From NCBI GenBank assembly GCA_030831725.1, contig JAURKN010000216.1:1-10549 (forward strand): 10,549 bases of DNA, written 5' to 3'. The notes below the pieces were generated by a model that worked only from the letters and a program-made list of their open reading frames with translations, was not told the origin of the DNA and searched no databases. A program made the position numbers and the translations under genes. Within the stretch, counting starts at the first letter, position 1; the number at the start of each line of letters is the position of its first letter. Below, one piece after another: positions 1 to 5,443 of the stretch. This DNA is from Ferruginibacter sp. (GTDB lineage: Bacteria; Bacteroidota; Bacteroidia; Chitinophagales; Chitinophagaceae).

Positions 1-1016
1 AAGCAAGCAATTACCGTTTCTGTACCATAGAACCCAATACAGGCCTAGTAAATGTGCCAGATCCCAGATTGAACAAATTGGAGGAACTTGTGAAACCCAA
101 TCGTGTGGTTCCTACCCAGATTGAAATTGTTGATATCGCCGGATTGGTGAAAGGAGCTAGTAAAGGAGAAGGATTGGGAAATAAGTTTTTGGCCAACATC
201 AGAGAGGTGGATGCCATCATTCATGTCATTCGCTGTTTCGAAGACGAGAATATTTTACGTGATGAAGGACCGATCAATCCGGTGGGAGATAAGTCAATCA
301 TCGAAACCGAATTGCAGCTGAAAGACATGGAGAGTGTGGAAAGAAAAATGCAAAGGGCAGAAAAAATGCTCAAACAGGGCGATGCAAAATTGAAAGCGGA
401 ATATGAAGTTCTGAAGAGATGCATGGATCATCTAAACAATGGGAAAAACATTCTTTCTCTTGGATTGACCAAAGAAGAAAAAGCCGCCATTGCCGATATT
501 TTTCTGTTAACAGATAAACCCATCCTTTACGTGGCAAACGTGGACGAAGCATCCATGCACACCGGTAACAAACATTCACAAGCATTGATTGAAGCAGTGA
601 AAAGCGAAGGGAATGAAGTTATCGTTATGACGAATGCCATCGAAGCGCAAATCGCAGAAATGGAAGATCCCGAAGACCGTAAGATGTTCATGGACGAATA
701 TAAAATGACTGAGCCCGCATTGGACAGACTCATCCATTCAACCTATCAACTTTTGAACTTGTCCACTTATTTTACCGCAGGTGTGCAGGAAGTTAGAGCA
801 TGGACCATCCAGAAAGGATGGAAAGCGCCTCAGGCCGCAAGTGTCATTCATACAGATTTTGAAAAAGGTTTCATAAAAGCGGAAGTCATCGCATACAACG
901 ATTTCGTTCAATATGGATCAGAATCTGCTTGCAGAGACAATGGGAAACTCAGAATCGAAGGAAAAGAATACCTGGTTCAGGATGGAGATATCATGCACTT
1001 CAGATTCAATGTTTGA
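1..1016 (+). CDS. ychF: Ribosome-binding ATPase YchF, 5'-truncated by the window edge
   Basis: This is an Obg-related P-loop NTPase that, in the family, prefers ATP over GTP and associates with ribosomes in the cytoplasm. The reading frame is already open at base 3 and begins ASNYRFCTIEPN, which aligns with about residue 29 of the 363-aa E. coli YchF; the P-loop (G1) therefore lies outside the window. In visible numbering, the G3 motif DIAG is at about residues 44-47, followed by LVKGASKGEGLGNKF. The unusual G4 motif NVDE at about 179-182 replaces NKxD and is the family's mark of ATP preference. A C-terminal TGS domain follows (YFTAGVQEVRAWTI, then DFEKGFI), and the protein ends in the typical DGDIMHFRFNV. 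A GTG at 54 is an internal codon, not the start. The next gene is 508 bp away, so no operon partner is visible downstream. Confidence 0.97.
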   Translation, partial: ASNYRFCTIEPNTGLVNVPDPRLNKLEELVKPNRVVPTQIEIVDIAGLVKGASKGEGLGNKFLANIREVDAIIHVIRCFEDENILRDEGPINPVGDKSIIETELQLKDMESVERKMQRAEKMLKQGDAKLKAEYEVLKRCMDHLNNGKNILSLGLTKEEKAAIADIFLLTDKPILYVANVDEASMHTGNKHSQALIEAVKSEGNEVIVMTNAIEAQIAEMEDPEDRKMFMDEYKMTEPALDRLIHSTYQLLNLSTYFTAGVQEVRAWTIQKGWKAPQAASVIHTDFEKGFIKAEVIAYNDFVQYGSESACRDNGKLRIEGKEYLVQDGDIMHFRFNV

Positions 1017-1050
1017 TCGTTATTCTTCTTGTTCAAAAAATGAAGCAGTC

Positions 1051-1136
1051 GTTGATGATTGATGATTTGTGACTTTGGATTTGTGATTTTTATATCATGG
1101 ATGTTTGTTGTCTGGGGTTTGTTGTTTGCTGTTTAA
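1051..1136. repeat. T/G-rich low-complexity block
   Basis: The first part (1051-1090) is built of degenerate iterations of a TGATTTGTGA-like unit. The second part (1101-1134) iterates GTTTGTTGT-like units. Strand bias is extreme, with T and G dominating. This looks like a slippage-prone intergenic simple repeat directly before the hairpin element. Coding is unlikely. Boundaries are approximate. Confidence 0.5.
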
Positions 1137-1171
1137 GTCTTCAGCTAATTTATTTGCGAATGTGAGCTTAG

Positions 1172-1207
1172 CAAGGCAAAACGCGCGGAGCGATCGGGTT
1201 TGCCTTG
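1172..1207. repeat. Hairpin 1 of REP-like composite element
   Basis: CAAGGCAAA (1172-1180) is perfectly complementary to TTTGCCTTG (1199-1207), giving a 9-bp stem with an 18-nt GC-rich loop (1181-1198). The loop is far richer in G+C than its surroundings and contains the palindrome CGATCG. It is followed after 3 bases by a second hairpin, so the two form a tandem structure. There is no T-run directly after the stem on the + strand that would make it a classical terminator for ychF, which ended about 155 bp upstream. Confidence 0.6.
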
Positions 1208-1210
1208 ATT

Positions 1211-1258
1211 TTTCTTTGCTTCGTTTCTTTGTATCAAGACAAAGAAATGAAGAAGAAA
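1211..1258. repeat. Hairpin 2 of REP-like composite element
   Basis: CTTCGTTTCTTTGT (1219-1232) pairs with ACAAAGAAATGAAG (1239-1252) over 14 bp with a single G-U pair and a 6-nt loop ATCAAG. The stem can continue outward: TTTCTT (1211-1216) pairs with AAGAAA (1253-1258) across a 2-nt bulge. The element is pyrimidine-rich on one arm and purine-rich on the other. Its position right after hairpin 1 suggests one mobile or interspersed unit rather than two chance hairpins. Confidence 0.6.
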
Positions 1259-1342
1259 GAAAATGCGTTTATTGGTTCTGTTTGCTCTTGTAGACACCGG
1301 TCAGAGACCTGCGCCAACAGACAAAGAAATGCAGAAGAAAGA
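1239..1342. repeat. Direct repeat pair, 22 nt, 21/22 identical
   Basis: The 22 bases at 1239-1260, which include the right arm of hairpin 2, recur at 1321-1342 with one difference (A1250 versus C1332). The copies start 82 bp apart. Between them lies a small interrupted dyad, GGTC-aga-GACC (1299-1309). The second copy has no left arm next to it, so it may be a decayed or partial copy of the repeat unit. Confidence 0.6.
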
Positions 1343-1524
1343 TTATTTTTTATTGTTGCATTTTGCGCTTGAAGAAATAAGAATTTGTGAGTAATAATTT
1401 ATGATTATGCCATTTTTCGTTTGGATGTTTGTTTTTTAAAACAGCACAAAAAAGGATTCAGACACAATTGTCGACCCAAGAAATCAATTTCGATCAAATT
1501 TCCCTAACTTAGAAAAAAAACAAA

Positions 1525-2913
1525 ATGGCTCTAAGTAGGATTTGGTCTGCCTTTGTGTTAATAGCTATAGTATACGCTTCCTTCCTTATTTTTTTTTCCA
1601 ACAATCATAAGGATATCCTTTCCAACATGGTTACAGGAAAAACAGGCGATACGATACGTGTTTCAGTTCATAAAGGAATTGCTGACTCGGCTTCATCTGT
1701 TTCAATATTACAAGAAAAAGGAAATCAGCTCAAACATATAGAATATTCAGACGGCTCGGTTCAAACTTACCGAATTCAAACTGCTGATGGAATCATAGAA
1801 ACCTGTCAAACTGCTGTCAATCTTTGTCTGAAACTCATCGGACTCCTAGCATTATTCATGGGCATTTTGGCGATTGCGGAAAATGCAGGCGGTATACGTT
1901 TTTTATCTAGGATCATTGGACCTTTCTTTACTCGTATTTTTCCTGAGGTCCCCAAAGGACATCCTGCAATGGGACATATGATGATGAATTTTTCTGCCAA
2001 TCTTATGGGGCTGGACAATGCGGCGACGCCATTCGGAATCAAAGCCATGGAAAGTTTGCAGGAACTGAATCCAGTCAAATCCACAGCATCCAATTCGCAG
2101 ATCATGTTCCTTTGTTTGCATGCATCCGGACTTACATTAATCCCTGTCAGTATCATTGCACTAAGAACGGCTGCGAAATCAGCAAATCCCATGGATATTT
2201 TCATTCCATGTATGATCGCTACTTTTTTGGCCACAATGGCTGCGATGATGATTGTTTCCTTCAAACAAAAAATAAATCTGCTACAGCCTGTCATTCTTGC
2301 TTGGATCTTTGGCATTTCTATCCTCATTGCAGCTTTGATCATGCTGATCCATTCCATGGATTCGGAATCAGTAAATCTCTTTTCAGGAACATTAAGCAGT
2401 GGCTTGATACTGCTGATTTTTCTGTTGATTGTTTTGGGAGGATGGTATAAAAAGATAGACATATTCGATGCTTTCGTTTCAGGTGCCAAAAATGGATTTG
2501 AAACGGCTGTAAGAATCATTCCTTACATGGTTGGTATGCTGGTGGCTATCAGTTTGCTTAGAACTAGCGGTGTATTTGACGGCATCATAGAAATGTTCAA
2601 GTCTGGATTTTCAATGTTATTCTCAGACACCCGTTTTGTTGACGGATTACCAACCGCTCTGATCAAGCCATTCAGTGGAGGAGGAGCGAGGGGTATGATG
2701 GTGGATACGATGAAAACCTATGGAGCGGATTCATTTGCAGGAAGACTTTCATGCATCCTTCAGGGATCTTCCGACACGACTTTTTATGTGATAGCCGTTT
2801 ATTTCGGAGCGATATCGGTTAAGCATACACGATATACAGTTGGTGCTATGCTTTTGGCGGATCTGGTGGGAATCATATCATCAATTCTTTTGGCGTATGC
2901 TTTTTTTGGATGA
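1525..2913 (+). CDS. SpmA-SpmB fusion ('spore maturation'/nucleoside-recognition Gate-domain) membrane protein
   Basis: This 462-aa polytopic inner-membrane protein fuses two proteins that are separate in Bacillus, SpmA and SpmB. Both carry the 'Gate' (nucleoside recognition) fold. The SpmA half (about 1-250) starts with a TM helix (8-24), then IGPFFTRIFPEVPKGHPAMG (about 131-150), NFSANLMGLDNAATPFG (155-171) and a multi-TM stretch. The SpmB half (about 290-462) has GAKNGFETAVRIIPYMVGML, PFSGGGARGMMVD (382-394) and GRLSCILQGSSDTTFY (406-421). Similar fusions of about 410 aa are common in non-sporulating Bacteroidota; the substrate is unknown to me. The extra length is mostly a polar stretch between TM1 and the next helix (about residues 26-95), probably extracytoplasmic. 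The ATG is preceded by A-rich sequence without a Shine-Dalgarno, usual in this phylum. The stop codon directly abuts the stop of the convergent hydrolase gene. Confidence 0.9.
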   Translation: MALSRIWSAFVLIAIVYASFLIFFSNNHKDILSNMVTGKTGDTIRVSVHKGIADSASSVSILQEKGNQLKHIEYSDGSVQTYRIQTADGIIETCQTAVNLCLKLIGLLALFMGILAIAENAGGIRFLSRIIGPFFTRIFPEVPKGHPAMGHMMMNFSANLMGLDNAATPFGIKAMESLQELNPVKSTASNSQIMFLCLHASGLTLIPVSIIALRTAAKSANPMDIFIPCMIATFLATMAAMMIVSFKQKINLLQPVILAWIFGISILIAALIMLIHSMDSESVNLFSGTLSSGLILLIFLLIVLGGWYKKIDIFDAFVSGAKNGFETAVRIIPYMVGMLVAISLLRTSGVFDGIIEMFKSGFSMLFSDTRFVDGLPTALIKPFSGGGARGMMVDTMKTYGADSFAGRLSCILQGSSDTTFYVIAVYFGAISVKHTRYTVGAMLLADLVGIISSILLAYAFFG

Positions 2914-4107
2914 TTATTCATCGGTTTTTTCAGATGAAAATCTCGGATCAAAAATAGAGAGTATCTCTTTTGCTTTATAAATGCCTCTGTTGTATTGATT
3001 ACCAAGGACAATAACCGTGGCATCCTGGTTTAGTAATCTTAAAAAAACAGTATTGTTTCCATGCCACCAACCATTGTGGTAAATCAGTTTCTCTCCATCA
3101 GGGTTGATGATCATTCTCCATCCAAGACCATAATTTCTACTGCCTGCTTTTTCATTGCTGTAAGGCATATATGCCATTTCGAGCATGGATGGATCAAGGA
3201 AATTGCTTCTTTTAAGTCCTTCATCCCAAACTAACAAATCTCTTGGTGTAGAAAAAATGTTCTTATCGCCATAGATTTTGTCAAGATGATTGAATGCGAA
3301 TTTGCCTCCGCTCCACTCGAAACTGGGTGTGATTCTGGATGAATCTTTATCTGAGTAAACGAAAGTGTTATTCATTCCCATAGGAGTGAAAATCTCCTCT
3401 TGCATATAAGTGGGATAAGGTTTACCTGTAACCTTTTCAATAATGAGGGCAAGCAAAACAAAATTGGTATTGCAATATTTGAAGTGTGTGTCAGGCTTTT
3501 GAATATCTTCTATTTCAGATTTTTTTTCGGTCAACCATTTCAAAACATCGTTGTTTGACGCAAAAACATTTTGGGACCAGCCTAGTTTTTCCATGAAATG
3601 TTCATATTTGGGAAGTCCACTTCTATGGTTCATCAACATTTTTACGGTAATACCCGGATAGTTGAACGCTGACAAATAAGTGTTAACCGGAGAGTCAATT
3701 ATCACTTTCTTTTCAGAAACAAGTTTAAGAATGGCCATAGCTGTGAACGTCTTGCTGATGGAAGCGATATGAATTGGGGTTTGCTCGTTTATGGTTTTAT
3801 GATCCGATTTTCCTGTTTCGCCCTGATATCCTTCAAGCAGGGTGTGGCCTTTCCAACTGATTAGATATCCACCTGCAAAGGCTGAGGAAGAGAAATGTGA
3901 TTTTATCCATTCTTTTGCCTTTTCGGTCATAAAATTGACTCTGTTTTTGTCAGATTCAAGCAATGCCGGAGGTTTTTGAAACTGGTATCGCTGGGTTTCC
4001 TGCTTTTTGTTTTGTATATTTCTGTGTGAAAGAAATTTTCGGAAAATGAACCCGATAATCAGGAGGATAAGAATAGATAGTATGATGTTACGTTTTGAAT
4101 AACGCAT
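2914..4107 (-). CDS. Membrane-anchored serine hydrolase, beta-lactamase class C / PF00144 family
   Basis: This 397-aa protein belongs to the serine beta-lactamase/DD-peptidase/esterase fold. A hydrophobic segment at residues 8-23 after basic MRYSKR looks like an uncleaved signal anchor, placing the enzyme on the periplasmic side of the inner membrane. There is no lipobox cysteine. All three active-site elements are visible: SISK (S116 nucleophile, K119), the YxN motif YCN (Y211, N213), and HNG (344-346) in place of KTG, the usual variant in class C-like esterases and peptidases. Other family marks are HRSGLP (161-166) and YGLGW (326-330). The substrate cannot be read from sequence: a peptidoglycan peptide, D-amino-acid peptide or ester are all possible, and resistance to beta-lactams should not be assumed. 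The gene is convergent with the SpmA-SpmB gene (stop codons adjacent) and divergent from serA with 42 bp between starts. I found no good TAnnTTTG promoter on this strand. Confidence 0.93.
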   Translation of the reverse strand: MRYSKRNIILSILILLIIGFIFRKFLSHRNIQNKKQETQRYQFQKPPALLESDKNRVNFMTEKAKEWIKSHFSSSAFAGGYLISWKGHTLLEGYQGETGKSDHKTINEQTPIHIASISKTFTAMAILKLVSEKKVIIDSPVNTYLSAFNYPGITVKMLMNHRSGLPKYEHFMEKLGWSQNVFASNNDVLKWLTEKKSEIEDIQKPDTHFKYCNTNFVLLALIIEKVTGKPYPTYMQEEIFTPMGMNNTFVYSDKDSSRITPSFEWSGGKFAFNHLDKIYGDKNIFSTPRDLLVWDEGLKRSNFLDPSMLEMAYMPYSNEKAGSRNYGLGWRMIINPDGEKLIYHNGWWHGNNTVFLRLLNQDATVIVLGNQYNRGIYKAKEILSIFDPRFSSEKTDE

Positions 4108-4127
4108 AATTGTATTTGGTATCTTTA
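4094..4127 (+). promoter_or_regulatory. Candidate Bacteroidota-type promoter of serA
   Basis: TATCTTTA (4120-4127) matches the -7 consensus TAnnTTTG except at the last base. A TTTG (4094-4097) lies 22 bp upstream as a possible -33 element, at the long end of the usual spacing. Transcription would start near 4133, leaving a leader of about 15 nt before the ATG at 4150. The -33 element falls inside the first codons of the divergent hydrolase gene, so the two promoters would be physically entangled. Confidence 0.4.
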
Positions 4128-4149
4128 TGCAAAATAAGATTTAATTGAA

Positions 4150-5388
4150 ATGAAGGATAAAAAAAACACGAGTTATCCAAAAGAGAAGATCAATATTCTA
4201 TTATTGGAAAATATCAGCAAAGAGGCGGTTGGTATTTTCACAGATTCCGGCTATGTAAGCATCAAGCGTATCTCCGGAGCATTGGGTGAGGATGAGCTGA
4301 TTAAGGAAATACGACAAGTGCATATTTTGGGCATCAGGAGCAAGACTATGGTTACGTCTAAAGTCCTAGAAAATGCGAAAGTTCTTCAGGCAATTGGTTG
4401 CTTTTGTATCGGGGTGAATCAGGTGGATCTTAGTTCCGCAACCCAACATGGGGTAGCTGTTTTCAACGCGCCCTATAGCAATACCAGAAGTGTGGCAGAA
4501 TTGGTGATAGGGGCATCCATCATGCTTATGCGAAAAATTCCGGATAAACATACGGCTGCTCAAAATGGGATATGGTTGAAAGAAGCGACAGGTTCGCATG
4601 AGTTGAGGGGAAAGACGATGGGTTTGATCGGATATGGCAATATAGGAAGTCAGGTTAGCGTATTGGCAGAATCAATGGGAATGAAAGTTATTTACTTCGA
4701 TGTGGAAACCAAGCTCCCACTGGGCAATGCCATTGATGCAAAGTCTTTGAAAGAGGTGCTTTCAAAAAGCGACATCATCTCACTACATGTTCCTGAACTT
4801 GATTCCACAAAGAATCTTATCAACAGGAATAATTTGAAACATTGCAAAAAAGGTGCTATCCTGATCAATTATGCAAGAGGTAATGTTGTTGATCTTGAAG
4901 CGTTAAAATCAGCCATAAACAAAGGTGAAATTTCTGGAGCTGCCATTGATGTTTTTCCTGTCGAACCCGAAAAGAATGGGTCTGAATTCAGTTCGCCATT
5001 AATCGGAATAAAAAATGTTTTACTCACACCGCATATTGGTGGAAGTACTGAGGAGGCACAAAGAAACATTGGCATTGACGTTGCTCAAAAACTGCTGCAA
5101 TTCTTGGAAAAGGGAATTTCCACAGGCTCACATACGGTACCTGTTCTCGCACTTCCTCCTCATGAAGGTGCACACAGAATCCTTCATATTCACAAAAACG
5201 TACCAGGTGTTCTTGGAGAAATCAATTCGATGCTGAGTAAGAACAAAATAAATATTCTCGGACAATATTTGAAAACGAATGATGAAATCGGATATGTTGT
5301 ACTGGATCTTGACAAAAATATCAGCAAAGAAGCAATTCAATTGCTAAGGAAAGTAGAACATACAATCAAGGTTAGAATGTTGTACTAG
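4150..5388 (+). CDS. serA: D-3-phosphoglycerate dehydrogenase (E. coli-type, with ACT domain)
   Basis: It oxidises 3-phosphoglycerate to 3-phosphohydroxypyruvate with NAD+, the first committed step of L-serine synthesis, in the cytoplasm. At 412 aa it is close to the 410-aa E. coli enzyme and has the same short form. The substrate-binding domain flanks a Rossmann domain with GYGNIG (161-166) followed by an acidic D184 ending the second strand. The catalytic set R243 (YARGNVVD), E272 (VEPE) and H295 (TPHIGGST) is intact. The C-terminal ACT domain (about 340-412) keeps HIHKNVPG and INILGQYL. H348, N350 and N368 correspond to the serine-binding residues of E. coli SerA, so feedback inhibition by serine is expected. 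Neither serC nor serB is next to it, so it looks monocistronic. The ATG at 4150 gives a slightly extended N-terminus (MKDKKNTSYPKEK) of the size seen in the family. Confidence 0.96.
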   Translation: MKDKKNTSYPKEKINILLLENISKEAVGIFTDSGYVSIKRISGALGEDELIKEIRQVHILGIRSKTMVTSKVLENAKVLQAIGCFCIGVNQVDLSSATQHGVAVFNAPYSNTRSVAELVIGASIMLMRKIPDKHTAAQNGIWLKEATGSHELRGKTMGLIGYGNIGSQVSVLAESMGMKVIYFDVETKLPLGNAIDAKSLKEVLSKSDIISLHVPELDSTKNLINRNNLKHCKKGAILINYARGNVVDLEALKSAINKGEISGAAIDVFPVEPEKNGSEFSSPLIGIKNVLLTPHIGGSTEEAQRNIGIDVAQKLLQFLEKGISTGSHTVPVLALPPHEGAHRILHIHKNVPGVLGEINSMLSKNKINILGQYLKTNDEIGYVVLDLDKNISKEAIQLLRKVEHTIKVRMLY

Positions 5389-5398
5389 TAAAACGGTT

Positions 5399-5426
5399 AT
5401 TGATTCAAAATCAACGTTGAATCAAT
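5399..5426. repeat. Perfect 10-bp inverted repeat between serA and the surface-protein gene
   Basis: ATTGATTCAA (5399-5408) and TTGAATCAAT (5417-5426) form a perfect 10-bp stem with an 8-nt loop. The loop and flanks also contain the palindrome CAACGTTG (5412-5419), so two structures compete. It starts 10 bp after the serA stop and ends 17 bp before the next ATG. No T-run follows, so it is a poor intrinsic terminator. It may instead be an operator or an mRNA-stabilising hairpin. Confidence 0.5.
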
Positions 5427-5443
5427 GATACAAAGAATGTCAT

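Larger units (their letters stand above)
1017..1524. other. Gene-free region of about 510 bp with low-complexity and repeat-like sequence
   Basis: No ORF here looks real. A 62-aa frame at 1105-1293 runs through a hairpin repeat and has no protein-like character. From left to right the region holds a T/G-rich low-complexity block (1051-1136), a pair of hairpins (1172-1258) and a second copy of part of the second hairpin (1321-1342). An AT-rich stretch (about 1376-1524) leads into the next start codon. Just before that ATG, TAACTTAG at 1505-1512 matches the Bacteroidota -7 consensus TAnnTTTG at all but one fixed position, but no -33 TTTG is seen at a proper distance, so I do not call a promoter. 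No clear terminator was found after ychF. Confidence 0.7.

Noticed and set aside
54..56. GTG as the start of ychF
   Set aside because: The frame continues upstream to base 3 with conserved YchF residues (NYRFCTIEPN), so the true start is outside the window.
1105..1293. 62-codon open frame in the intergenic region
   Set aside because: It runs through the T/G repeat and both hairpins; its translation reflects the repeat composition and has no protein-like pattern.
1806..2519. 237-codon open frame on the minus strand
   Set aside because: It is antisense to the SpmA-SpmB fusion, whose protein has clear conserved motifs in the same stretch; the antisense product shows no motif or plausible start context.
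1525..2913. Sporulation locus
   Set aside because: The SpmA/SpmB names come from Bacillus; the fused form is common in non-sporulating Bacteroidota and no other sporulation gene is present.
2914..4107. Calling the serine hydrolase a beta-lactamase resistance gene
   Set aside because: The SxxK, YxN and HxG motifs only define the fold; this branch contains many esterases and peptidases, and nothing here shows antibiotic hydrolysis.
4208..5330. 16-nt exact direct repeat inside serA (4208-4223 and 5315-5330, encoding NISKEA twice)
   Set aside because: The two copies lie in unrelated domains (N-terminal strand region and ACT domain) and match normal protein sequence in each; most likely coincidence from AT-rich codons.
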